Shown here piece after piece: positions 16,770-23,708 of a stretch of 28,252 bases of DNA. Origin of the DNA: an uncultured Bacillota bacterium (lineage in GTDB: Bacteria > Bacillota > Clostridia > Peptostreptococcales > Anaerovoracaceae); NCBI GenBank assembly GCA_946631075.1, contig CAMOZS010000003.1, forward strand, positions 1 to 28,252, given 5' to 3'. The translations under genes and the position numbers were made by a program. Every line of letters starts with the position of its first letter. Position 1 is the stretch's first letter. The notes below the pieces were generated by a model that had not been told where the DNA came from, searched no databases, and saw only the letters and a list, made by a program, of their open reading frames with translations.

Positions 16770-16798
16770 ATTATACCATGGAATTCCTAAAAAAGCAA
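16770..16798 (-). promoter_or_regulatory. Promoter of the envelope operon
   Basis: On the minus strand TTGCTT (16793-16798) and a perfect TATAAT (16770-16775) are separated by 17 bases, with TGG before the -10 giving an extended -10. The T-rich stretch upstream, shared with the folD terminator, could act as an UP element. It gives a leader of about 60 bases before the start at 16703. No other clear promoter was noticed before the left-edge terminator. Confidence 0.8.
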
Positions 16799-16814
16799 AA
16801 AAATACCAAAAAAA

Positions 16815-16848
16815 GAAACCATTGTACATAATTACATACAATAGTTTC
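16815..16848 (-). terminator. Terminator after folD
   Basis: Arms 16815-16826 and 16837-16848 (GAAACCATTGTA with TACAATAGTTTC) pair over 11 of 12 positions with a 10-base loop. On the minus strand this is followed by a run of seven or more T. It ends the rbgA-rnhB-fhs-fchA-folD unit. Confidence 0.85.
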
Positions 16849-16869
16849 CTCTCCCTGCCTGCTCCCGGT

Positions 16870-17745
16870 TCAGCCCTGAAGGGCCAGGGCCCTCTTAGAG
16901 GCTGCCTGAAGGACGTGCTTCATCAGCACGGCGGTGGTGACGCTTCCGACCCCTCCCGGTACCGGGGTGATCATGGCGGCCTTCTCCTCCGCGGGACCGT
17001 AGTCGATGTCACCGCAAAGGCTGCCGTCCTCGTCCATGTTGATGCCTACGTCCAGGATCACCTGATCCTGTCCCAGCTTGTCCGGACCTACCATCCTGGC
17101 CCGGCCCATGGCGGCGATCACGATATCCGCCTCCTGGCCAGCCTTTGCGAAATCCTCCGGTCTGGTCCGGCTGTGGAGAACGGTCACTGTGGCATTGCGC
17201 CGCATGGCCATCATGGCTGCCGGCTTGCCGATCACCAGGCTCCTGCCCATGACCGTGACTCGCTTGCCCTCAAGCTCCACGCCGTAGTGGTCCAGGATGT
17301 CCATACAGGCCTGGGCCGTGCAGGGGGGGAAGCCCACGTCGGTATCCATGAAGACTCCCGCCATGGACCCGGTCGTGATCCCGTCCATGTCCTTGGCCGG
17401 AGCCAGCTGCTCGCAGACCAGTTTCTCATCGATGTGACGGGGCAGGGGCCGCAGGAGCAGGACTCCGTCCACCTCTTCATCCTCGTTGAGGCGGTGGATG
17501 GTCTTCACCAGTTCCTCCTGGGTCACCTCTTTGTCGAAGAGGATGTGGCGGATCTGCACGCCGGTCTTCTCCGCACGCTTGGATGCTCCCTTCTCATAGG
17601 ATATGTCTCCGGGATCATCTCCCACCCGGATCACGGCCAGCTGGGGGATGACCCCCTCCTGGCGCAGCCGGCCGGCAAGCTCCCGGTTTTCTTCTGTCAT
17701 CCGGTCCGCGACGGGTTTGCCGCTGAGCCGTATAGCTGTACTCAT
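16870..17745 (-). CDS. folD: Methylenetetrahydrofolate dehydrogenase (FolD family, probably dehydrogenase only)
   Basis: A 291-residue FolD family protein oxidising 5,10-methylene-THF to methenyl-THF. The Rossmann segment VMGRSLVIGKPAAMM and the C-terminal PVPGGVGSVTTAVLM are clear. Numbering aligns without gaps to E. coli FolD around the active site: Tyr50 and Asp121 (KDMDG) are kept, but the catalytic Lys54 is Ala (SYEKGASKR) and Gln98 is Leu (VLLLRPLP). The usual PCTPxG is PCTAQA. Lys and Gln at these sites are needed for the cyclohydrolase half-reaction in bifunctional enzymes, so I infer that step is weak or lost here and supplied by FchA, encoded 21 bases upstream. Last gene of its operon, followed by a terminator. 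Confidence 0.92.
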   Translation of the reverse strand: MSTAIRLSGKPVADRMTEENRELAGRLRQEGVIPQLAVIRVGDDPGDISYEKGASKRAEKTGVQIRHILFDKEVTQEELVKTIHRLNEDEEVDGVLLLRPLPRHIDEKLVCEQLAPAKDMDGITTGSMAGVFMDTDVGFPPCTAQACMDILDHYGVELEGKRVTVMGRSLVIGKPAAMMAMRRNATVTVLHSRTRPEDFAKAGQEADIVIAAMGRARMVGPDKLGQDQVILDVGINMDEDGSLCGDIDYGPAEEKAAMITPVPGGVGSVTTAVLMKHVLQAASKRALALQG

Positions 17746-17766
17746 TTCGCGCTCCTCTCCCGCAGA

Positions 17767-18408
17767 CTACAGTACCGTATTCATCAGACGGTTGGCGGTA
17801 TATCCGAAGACTCCGTCCGCCAGACCGCTGTAATAGACGATGAAGGTCGCGCATCTGTTGTTCAGCTTCTCGGCGTTCTTCTTGTTCTTCATCATATTGG
17901 TGTTGATGTAGACGTTCAGGCTGGCTGCCTGCATGGCCGCCTTGCAGAGGACGGCGCTGGAGGCGGCGTCACTGACCGCGATCCTGTTGCCCTTGGTGGC
18001 GAATTCCTGAGAAAGCTCGATGGCCCGGCCGCATTCCCGGATGATATCCATGGGGACCATACAGGCATCGTAGAGAGCCTTCTCCATGGCGATCTCGTGG
18101 TCGCGTTTTTCTTTCTGGGTCTCGGGATGGACCCCGTACAGTCTGGACAGAGGCTCGAATGTGTCGATGTCATTCTGGACCAGGTCGATCAGATGCTTCT
18201 GGATCTCCCGGATCTCGGTGATCATCTCCTGCATCTCCTCTTCCACATCGGCGTATTTCTTCTTGCCGACGGTCAGGGAAGCGACCATGTTGCCCAGGGC
18301 AGCGCCGAGGGCTCCCACCAGGGCGGCTACGCTGCCGCCGCCGGGGACCGGAGCCTTGCTGGCCACATCCGCAATGAACTCTGTACAAACCTTATCTGTA
18401 TATGTCAT
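17767..18408 (-). CDS. fchA: Methenyltetrahydrofolate cyclohydrolase (FchA, cyclodeaminase family)
   Basis: A 213-residue, mostly helical protein of the FTCD cyclodeaminase/cyclohydrolase family. The N-terminal APVPGGGSVAALVGALGAALGNMV is the family hallmark, followed by the long helices seen in this fold, and the length is usual for stand-alone members. It interconverts 5,10-methenyl-THF and 10-formyl-THF, or handles formimino-THF if the cell ferments histidine or purines. Its place between fhs and folD favours the cyclohydrolase role: Fhs makes formyl-THF, FchA dehydrates it and FolD reduces it. The spacing is 32 bases from fhs and 21 to folD, so the three are co-transcribed. Confidence 0.93.
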   Translation of the reverse strand: MTYTDKVCTEFIADVASKAPVPGGGSVAALVGALGAALGNMVASLTVGKKKYADVEEEMQEMITEIREIQKHLIDLVQNDIDTFEPLSRLYGVHPETQKEKRDHEIAMEKALYDACMVPMDIIRECGRAIELSQEFATKGNRIAVSDAASSAVLCKAAMQAASLNVYINTNMMKNKKNAEKLNNRCATFIVYYSGLADGVFGYTANRLMNTVL

Positions 18409-18440
18409 TTAGTTTCCTCCGCAATGCTGTCAGTTTACGC

Positions 18441-20111
18441 CTAGAAGAGTCCGGTGATCACTCCCTTGCTGTCCACATCGATGTTCTCCGCAGCCGGCTT
18501 CTTGGGCAGGCCCGGCATGGTCATGATGTTGCCGGTCAGGACGACGATGAATCCCGCTCCGGCGGAGACCCGGATCTCTCTTACCTGCAGGGTCCAGCCT
18601 TTGGGCGCTCCCAGCAGGGTCTGGTCGTCAGAGAAGCTGTATTGGGTCTTGGCCATACAGATGGGGAAATCGCTGAAGCCCAGCTCCTCCAGTTTCTTGA
18701 GGCTCTTCATGGCCGGCGGCTGGATGATGACGTGCTTGGCCCGGTAGATCCTCTTGGCGATGGCCTTGATCTTCTCCTCGATGGTCATGTCCAGCTCATA
18801 GGAGTAACGGAAATCCGAGGGCTGCTCGCACAGACGGACCACTTCCTCAGCCAGGGCGATGCCGCCTTCGCCTCCCCTGCCCCAGACTTCACTGAGGGCT
18901 ACATTGACGCCCAGCTCCCGGCACTTCTTCTCGACCAGGGAAAGTTCAGCTTCGGTATCCGTCGGGAAGCGGTTGATGGCGACTACAGCCGGAAGGCCGT
19001 AGACCTGAGTGATGTTCTCCACGTGCTGCAGGAGGTTGGGCAGACCCTTCTCCAGAGCCTTCAGGTCCTCATTCTGCAGGTCAGCCTTGGCCAGGCCTCC
19101 GTGATGCTTGAGGGCCCGGACGGTGGCTACGATAACGACTGCCGACGGCTTGATCCCGGCCATGCGGCACTTGATATCCAGGAACTTCTCCGCTCCCAGG
19201 TCCGCGCCGAATCCTGCCTCGGTGATGACGTAATCCGCCAGCTTCATGGCCGTTCTGGTCGCCATGACCGAGTTGCAGCCGTGAGCGATGTTGGCGAAGG
19301 GGCCGCCGTGGATCAGGGCCGGAGTGTGCTCCAGAGTCTGGACCAGGTTGGGCTTGAGGGCATCCTTGAGCAGGGCCGCCATGGCTCCCTGGGCCTTCAG
19401 CTGTCCCGCGGTGACCGGCTCTTCATTATAAGTGTATCCGACGACGATCCTGGAAAGTCTCTCCTTCAGGTCGTCGATATCGCTTGCCAGGCAGAGGATC
19501 GCCATGACCTCGCTGGCAACGGTGATGTCGAATCCGTCTTCTCTGGGGGTTCCGTTGACCCGGCCGCCCAGGCCGTCGGTGATGAAGCGGAGCTGACGGT
19601 CGTTCATATCAACGCAGCGCTTCCAGGTGATCCTTCTGGGATCGATCCCGAGGGAGTTGCCCTGCTGGATGTGGTTATCCAGCATAGCGGCCAGAAGGTT
19701 GTTGGCCGCGCCGATGGCGTGCATATCTCCGGTGAAATGAAGATTGATATCCTCCATGGGGATGACCTGGGCATAGCCGCCGCCGGCCGCTCCGCCCTTG
19801 ATGCCGAATACCGGTCCCAGGGAAGGCTCTCTCAGGGCGACCATGGTCTTCTTGCCGATCTTCTTCATAGCGTCTGCCAGTCCGACCGTAGTCGTGGTCT
19901 TGCCCTCACCTGCCGGTGTGGGAGAGATCGCAGTCACCAGGACTACCTTGCCGTCCGGAGTGTCTTTTTTGTCCGCCATGATGTTGTAGTCGATCTTGGC
20001 CTTGTAGTAGCCATAGGGTTCAACGTACTTCTCATCGATGCCCGCCGCCTTGGCGATCTCCGAAATTCTCAGGGCCTCCGTTTCCTGCGCGATCTGGATA
20101 TCAGTTTTCAT
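18441..20111 (-). CDS. fhs: Formate--tetrahydrofolate ligase
   Basis: A 556-residue enzyme that uses ATP to join formate to THF, giving 10-formyl-THF. The nucleotide-binding stretch SPTPAGEGKTTTTVGL (about 63-78), REPSLGPVFGIKGGAAGGGYAQVIPMEDINLHFTGD region (about residues 90-125), and the C-terminal GNIMTMPGLPKKPAAENID are diagnostic; the length is typical of clostridial homotetrameric enzymes. The start has AGGAG just upstream. It leads the fhs-fchA-folD block and lies 38 bases after rnhB. In acetogens this begins the methyl branch of the Wood-Ljungdahl pathway; in other anaerobes it feeds purine, serine and glycine metabolism. The other pathway genes (metF, CODH) are not in this window, so acetogenesis cannot be claimed. 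Confidence 0.98.
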   Translation of the reverse strand: MKTDIQIAQETEALRISEIAKAAGIDEKYVEPYGYYKAKIDYNIMADKKDTPDGKVVLVTAISPTPAGEGKTTTTVGLADAMKKIGKKTMVALREPSLGPVFGIKGGAAGGGYAQVIPMEDINLHFTGDMHAIGAANNLLAAMLDNHIQQGNSLGIDPRRITWKRCVDMNDRQLRFITDGLGGRVNGTPREDGFDITVASEVMAILCLASDIDDLKERLSRIVVGYTYNEEPVTAGQLKAQGAMAALLKDALKPNLVQTLEHTPALIHGGPFANIAHGCNSVMATRTAMKLADYVITEAGFGADLGAEKFLDIKCRMAGIKPSAVVIVATVRALKHHGGLAKADLQNEDLKALEKGLPNLLQHVENITQVYGLPAVVAINRFPTDTEAELSLVEKKCRELGVNVALSEVWGRGGEGGIALAEEVVRLCEQPSDFRYSYELDMTIEEKIKAIAKRIYRAKHVIIQPPAMKSLKKLEELGFSDFPICMAKTQYSFSDDQTLLGAPKGWTLQVREIRVSAGAGFIVVLTGNIMTMPGLPKKPAAENIDVDSKGVITGLF

Positions 20112-20149
20112 ACTGGTTTTCTCCTTTCTGGATATAAGTGATTTATAGT

Positions 20150-20812
20150 TCAGTGCATTTTCTTCAAAAAAGTTCTTCGGTGAATGGGACAGGGCCCGTG
20201 CTCCCGCAGCCCCGCGTAGTGATCTCTGGTCCCGTAGCCCTTGTTCTTCTCGAAGGCGTACCAGGGATATTCCTCAGCGTAGCGGACCATCATCCTGTCC
20301 CTGGTCACCTTGGCCACGATGGATGCCGCCGCGATGGCCAGCACTTTGGCGTCCCCCTTGATGATGGATTCCTGGGGAACAGGAAGTCCCGGAAGTTCCA
20401 CCGCGTCCAGGAGCACCCTCCCGATGCTCCCGCCGGTCCGCTCCCGGAGCATCCGGTCCGCCTGGTCGATGGCCTCTCTCATGGCCTGCTTGGTCGCCTG
20501 CAGGATATTGATCTCGTCGATCACCTGCTGGTCAGCCATGCCTATGCCCCAGGCCAGGGCCTTCTCCGTGATCACATCATATAATTCTTCTCTTCGCTTC
20601 TCGGACAGCTTCTTGGAATCGTCGATCCCAAGGACATCGAAATCCGCAGGGAGCACGACCGCGGCGGTCACCACCGGACCGGCCAGGGGCCCTCTGCCTA
20701 CCTCGTCCACGCCGGCGATATAGGCGATCCCTTCCTCGTGGAGCAGATGCTCCCGCTCCTTCATCTCGATCAGGCGCTGTCTCTGTTTCTCCAGCCGTTC
20801 TTCCTTGGTCAT
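20150..20812 (-). CDS. rnhB: Ribonuclease HII
   Basis: A 220-residue nuclease that cuts RNA in RNA-DNA hybrids, including single ribonucleotides left in DNA. The catalytic region YIAGVDEVGRGPLAGPVV has D36 and E37 with the GRG motif; LLDAVELP supplies a further acidic residue, and AAASIVAKVTRDRMM is the usual distal motif. The first 27 residues form a charged helix (EERLEKQRQRLIEMKERE) found in many Firmicute enzymes. It starts two bases after the rbgA stop with GGGAG as ribosome site inside the rbgA end. The rbgA-rnhB pairing is conserved in Bacilli and Clostridia. Confidence 0.97.
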   Translation of the reverse strand: MTKEERLEKQRQRLIEMKEREHLLHEEGIAYIAGVDEVGRGPLAGPVVTAAVVLPADFDVLGIDDSKKLSEKRREELYDVITEKALAWGIGMADQQVIDEINILQATKQAMREAIDQADRMLRERTGGSIGRVLLDAVELPGLPVPQESIIKGDAKVLAIAAASIVAKVTRDRMMVRYAEEYPWYAFEKNKGYGTRDHYAGLREHGPCPIHRRTFLKKMH

Positions 20813-20814
20813 AT

Positions 20815-21672
20815 CTATGCTCCCGCCGGCGGCTGCTCCAGAGTGATCCGGCCGATCTTCCCCGCCCGGAACTCATCCAGGACCAGTCTTGCGATCCGCT
20901 CGTAATCGATCCTCTTTCCCGGAAGGATGCAGCCCCGCTTCATCGCCATGGCCTCCATGGTCTCAAGTGGGGTCTCGCCGACCTCCTCCAGCTTGTACCG
21001 GGCTATGAGCAGGTCCGGATACTGGTCCGCCAGGACGCCGATCAGCTCCATCCCGAGTGTGGGCAGGTCCATGATCTCATCCTTGATGGATCCGCAGAAG
21101 GCCAGGTTCACCCCTGCCTTAGGATCTTCGAACTTGGGCCAGAGGATGCCCGGAGTATCCAGCAGCTGCATGCCGTTGGAAAGCCTGATCCACTGTTTCC
21201 CCCTGGTCACGCCGGGTTTGTCTCCTGTCTTGGCCGACTTTCGTCCCGACATCCGGTTGATCAGAGAGGACTTGCCCACGTTGGGCACTCCCACGATCAT
21301 GAGACGGAAGGGCCGCTTGACCGCGCTGGCCGCGTTCTTCTCCTTCTCCATCTTCTCCAGGATGCGAAGCAGGTCTTTGATTCCGCTTCCGCTGCTGGCG
21401 TTCATGGACACGACGGCAAAACCCTGCTGCTCGAACCAGGCCGCCCAGCCTTTGCTGCCGGCGCTGTCCGCCAGATCGCTCTTGTTGAGGGCGATGATCC
21501 GGGGCTTGCTGCCAAGGATCTCGTCGATCAGCGGGTTCCTGCTGGATACCGGGATCCGGGCGTCGGTCACCTCTACGACCGCGTCCACCATCTTCAGGTT
21601 CTCCCGGATCAGCTCCCGGGTCTTCTTCATATGTCCCGGATACCAGTTGATGTTGTCTATCGTCTGCGCCAT
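20815..21672 (-). CDS. rbgA: Ribosome biogenesis GTPase (RbgA/YlqF)
   Basis: A 285-residue circularly permuted GTPase needed for late assembly of the 50S subunit. The G motifs come in permuted order: G4 NKSD (63-66), G1 GVPNVGKS (128-135), then G3 DTPG (172-175). The N-terminal INWYPGHMKKT and VTDARIPVSSRNP are typical of YlqF. The C-terminal domain (about 190-285) is the RNA-contacting helical part. GCAGGAG precedes the start. It follows rplS after a terminator, and RbgA acts on the same subunit that L19 belongs to, so the neighbourhood makes functional sense. Confidence 0.97.
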   Translation of the reverse strand: MAQTIDNINWYPGHMKKTRELIRENLKMVDAVVEVTDARIPVSSRNPLIDEILGSKPRIIALNKSDLADSAGSKGWAAWFEQQGFAVVSMNASSGSGIKDLLRILEKMEKEKNAASAVKRPFRLMIVGVPNVGKSSLINRMSGRKSAKTGDKPGVTRGKQWIRLSNGMQLLDTPGILWPKFEDPKAGVNLAFCGSIKDEIMDLPTLGMELIGVLADQYPDLLIARYKLEEVGETPLETMEAMAMKRGCILPGKRIDYERIARLVLDEFRAGKIGRITLEQPPAGA

Positions 21673-21703
21673 GCCTGCTCCTGCCTTTGCTCAATGTCCT
21701 ACC

Positions 21704-21722
21704 ATTTTACCACATGATTTTA
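21704..21722 (-). promoter_or_regulatory. Possible rbgA promoter (tandem -10 elements)
   Basis: Two TAAAAT boxes, at 21717-21722 and 21704-21709, each preceded by GG and spaced 13 bases apart, lie between the rplS terminator and rbgA. The proximal one has TGG before it (extended -10). No good -35 was found, so this is tentative. Confidence 0.35.
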
Positions 21723-21747
21723 CCGCAGAAAAGCGGCAAAAGAAAAA

Positions 21748-21763
21748 GGAACCCGAAGGTTCC
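21748..21763 (-). terminator. Terminator after rplS with TTCG loop
   Basis: On the minus strand GGAACC-TTCG-GGTTCC is followed by TTTTTCTTTT. The stable UUCG tetraloop and T-run make a compact intrinsic terminator between rplS and rbgA. It may be leaky, as these genes are often co-expressed. Confidence 0.85.
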
Positions 21764-21770
21764 CTGTTCC

Positions 21771-22112
21771 TTATTCCTTGACCTTGATCTTGGCGGACTT
21801 GCCGGTTCTCTGGCGCATGTAGTGCAGTCTGGCTCTTCTGACCTTACCGCGTCTGACGACTTCGATCTTCTCTACCAGCGGTGAGTGGATCGGGAATGTC
21901 TTCTCTACGCCGACTCCGGAAGCAATACGTCTGACGGTGAATGTCTCACCGATTCCGCCGTTCTGTCTCTTGAGTACGAATCCCTCGAAGATCTGGATTC
22001 TCTCTCTGTTTCCTTCTTTGATCTTAACGTGGACCTTGACTGTGTCACCAACGTTAAATGCAGGGATGTCAGACTTCATATACTCCTGAGTGATCTGATT
22101 CAATACATCCAT
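21771..22112 (-). CDS. rplS: 50S ribosomal protein L19
   Basis: A 113-residue ribosomal protein that sits at the 30S-50S interface. Characteristic stretches are FNVGDTVKVHVKIKEGNRERIQIFEG near the N-terminus (about residues 19-44), FTVRRIASGVGVEKTFP, and the basic end VRRGKVRRARLHYMRQRTGKSAKIK. The length is normal. AAGGAGG precedes the ATG. In most bacteria rplS follows trmD (rpsP-rimM-trmD-rplS); here the upstream gene is a Xer recombinase and rplS has its own promoter, leader and terminator. Confidence 0.98.
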   Translation of the reverse strand: MDVLNQITQEYMKSDIPAFNVGDTVKVHVKIKEGNRERIQIFEGFVLKRQNGGIGETFTVRRIASGVGVEKTFPIHSPLVEKIEVVRRGKVRRARLHYMRQRTGKSAKIKVKE

Positions 22113-22221
22113 GATTCTTTCCTCCTTCCCTTCGCAACGTTCATGACCGGACTTATACCGCCTCCCGCGGCTGCCGTGTCAGAGGACCGCCCGTTAAACT
22201 AAGTGTCCTTCGCAGACACTT
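22113..22221 (-). promoter_or_regulatory. Structured 5' leader of rplS, candidate L19 autoregulatory element
   Basis: The leader of about 107 bases starts with a perfect 7-bp hairpin (AAGTGTC at 22201-22207 with GACACTT at 22215-22221). A GC-rich middle part with CCGC/GCGG pairing follows, then the ribosome site. The octamer TGCGAAGG occurs both across the 5' hairpin loop (22207-22214) and just before the ribosome site (22129-22136). Firmicutes are known to carry an L19 leader motif upstream of rplS; whether this matches it needs a covariance-model search. Confidence 0.55.
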
Positions 22222-22225
22222 GATG

Positions 22226-22254
22226 ATTATATCGCAAAGGCTGGAGGAATGCAA
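22226..22254 (-). promoter_or_regulatory. rplS promoter
   Basis: TTGCAT (22249-22254), 17 bases, then TATAAT (22226-22231) on the minus strand, predicting a start near 22219 at the foot of the leader hairpin. It lies inside the short xerD-rplS gap. Confidence 0.85.
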
Positions 22255-22278
22255 GGGTTTTTTCTCCGCCCGCCTGCC

Positions 22279-23163
22279 CTATTTTGCCCGGGGATGGGCC
22301 CGGTCGTAGACATCCTTGAGCCGGCTCTTGGTCGCCGACAGATAGACCTGGGTGGCGGTGATGTCGTCATGCCCCATCAGCTCCTGCAGTGACTTGAGGT
22401 CCGCCCCGTTCTGGAGCATGTGGACCGCGAAGGAATTGCGCAGGGTGTGCGGGGTCAGGCTGTGGGAAAGCTCCGCCTTCTCCCCGTAGTCTCTCAGGAT
22501 CTTCCACAGGCCCTGCCGGGTGATCCTCCGCCCGTACTGATTGACGAAGAGGGCTTCCTCCTCCGCCCTGTCCCTGATCAGCTGCAGCCGCGCTCCGGAG
22601 ATGTAGTTCTCCAGGGCCGCTCTGGCCGGCCTTCCCAGGGGAATGATCCTGGCCCGGCTTCCCGGTCCGTCGCAGGTGATGAATCCCATCCGCAGATTGA
22701 TGCTGTCCATGTTGAGCTCGATCAGCTCGCTGACCCGGATCCCGGTCGCGTAGAGCACTTCCAGGATGGCCCTGTCCCGGACCCCCCGGACGGAATCATC
22801 GGGGCTTTCCAGCAGGCGGTCGATCTCCTGCATGGTCAGATATTCGATCTCCTTGCGCTCGATCCTGGGAGACCGGATCCCCGAAGTCGGATCGGAGGAC
22901 GTGTATCCCCGGTCGATCAGATAACGGAAAAAGGCCCTCAGGGAAGCCACCTTGCGGTTGACGGTCGAGGTGGAACGGCCCTTTTCCTTGAGCTGGTGCA
23001 GCCAGGCGACCATTTCGGTGCTGGTGCTTGCCGTCACATCCGTGATCCCGCGGGAAGCCTCAAAAGCGACGAATTCCGAAACGTCCCTCCGGTAGGCTTC
23101 GCAGGAATTCGGGGCCATCTTTTTCTCCCTCTTCAAAAATTCGATAAAATCATCCGTATACAT
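22279..23163 (-). CDS. xerD: XerC/XerD-type tyrosine recombinase with altered catalytic lysine site
   Basis: A 294-residue tyrosine recombinase with an N-terminal SAM-like DNA-binding domain (1-95) and a C-terminal catalytic domain. The set R143 (GIRVSEL), H239 and R242 (HTLR), H265 (MGHDD) and nucleophile Y274 is complete. The beta-hairpin lysine (K172 in E. coli XerD, in GKG) is replaced by Pro167 in GPGSRAR; this is read directly from codon CCG. Xer proteins resolve chromosome dimers at dif with FtsK. The housekeeping role is likely from its genome setting (next to nudF, as often in Firmicutes), but no dif site was seen. The start has AGAGG eight bases upstream, five bases after nudF. Confidence 0.9.
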   Translation of the reverse strand: MYTDDFIEFLKREKKMAPNSCEAYRRDVSEFVAFEASRGITDVTASTSTEMVAWLHQLKEKGRSTSTVNRKVASLRAFFRYLIDRGYTSSDPTSGIRSPRIERKEIEYLTMQEIDRLLESPDDSVRGVRDRAILEVLYATGIRVSELIELNMDSINLRMGFITCDGPGSRARIIPLGRPARAALENYISGARLQLIRDRAEEEALFVNQYGRRITRQGLWKILRDYGEKAELSHSLTPHTLRNSFAVHMLQNGADLKSLQELMGHDDITATQVYLSATKSRLKDVYDRAHPRAK

Positions 23164-23168
23164 CGTAA

Positions 23169-23699
23169 TTACCTCTGTGCTTTCGCCATCAGGACGCCCG
23201 CCACCGTCTTGGCGTCGGACAGCTGTCCCGTCTCCGCCATCCGGCAGACCTCATCGAAGGGCATCAGTTCCACTTCCAGAGCTTCATCCTCATCCAGCTT
23301 CTGCTCTCCCGGGGTCAGCCCCGTCATCAGGTAAAGGTGGATCACCTCTTCCGAGTAAGCCACGCTGGGATTGATGCAGCCCAGGTATCGGATCTGGTCT
23401 GCTGTATATCCGGTCTCTTCCTTCAGCTCCCGCTTCATGGCCGCTTCCGGATCCTTCTCTCCCCGGTCGATCTTGCCGGCGGGAAGTTCCAGCACCACCC
23501 TGTCGCAGGCGTATCTGTACTGCCGCACCATGATGATGCGGTCGTCATCGGTCAGGGCTACCGCCGCTACGGCTCCGTTGTGCTCGATGATCTCCCGGTG
23601 GGCATGGCCTTTTTTGGCTGTTACCGTATCCACCCGGACATTCAGGATGGCACCTTCGTAGATCTTGCGGCTGTTGACCCTCTTCTCTTCAAAAATCAT
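23169..23699 (-). CDS. nudF: Nudix hydrolase, ADP-ribose pyrophosphatase type
   Basis: A 176-residue enzyme that splits ADP-ribose to AMP and ribose-5-phosphate. The conserved lead-in MVRQYRYACDRVVLELPAG and the Nudix box GKIDRGEKDPEAAMKREL followed by KEETGY are present. The box has eight rather than seven residues between the first Glu and the REL core, a one-residue expansion. The length is typical of NudF. The ATG lies 12 bases after AAAGGA, which overlaps the end of proC, so translation of the two may be coupled. Confidence 0.93.
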   Translation of the reverse strand: MIFEEKRVNSRKIYEGAILNVRVDTVTAKKGHAHREIIEHNGAVAAVALTDDDRIIMVRQYRYACDRVVLELPAGKIDRGEKDPEAAMKRELKEETGYTADQIRYLGCINPSVAYSEEVIHLYLMTGLTPGEQKLDEDEALEVELMPFDEVCRMAETGQLSDAKTVAGVLMAKAQR

Positions 23700-23708
23700 G
23701 CTTACGTC

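Noticed and set aside
16704..16841. N-terminal extension of the CHAP protein from an ATG at 16841
   Set aside because: It would run through the folD terminator and the operon promoter, and would bury a normal signal peptide that starts at 16703 after a good ribosome site.
16822..20141. Two long plus-strand open frames (16822-18444 and 18402-20141) opposite folD, fchA and fhs
   Set aside because: They mirror three well-conserved enzymes and show His/Asp/Val/Leu-rich composition typical of antisense frames; no domain is recognisable.
20112..20149. A -10-like TATAAA between rnhB and fhs
   Set aside because: The best -35 (TTGAAG) is only 14 bases away and the gap is short, so co-transcription with rnhB is the simpler reading.
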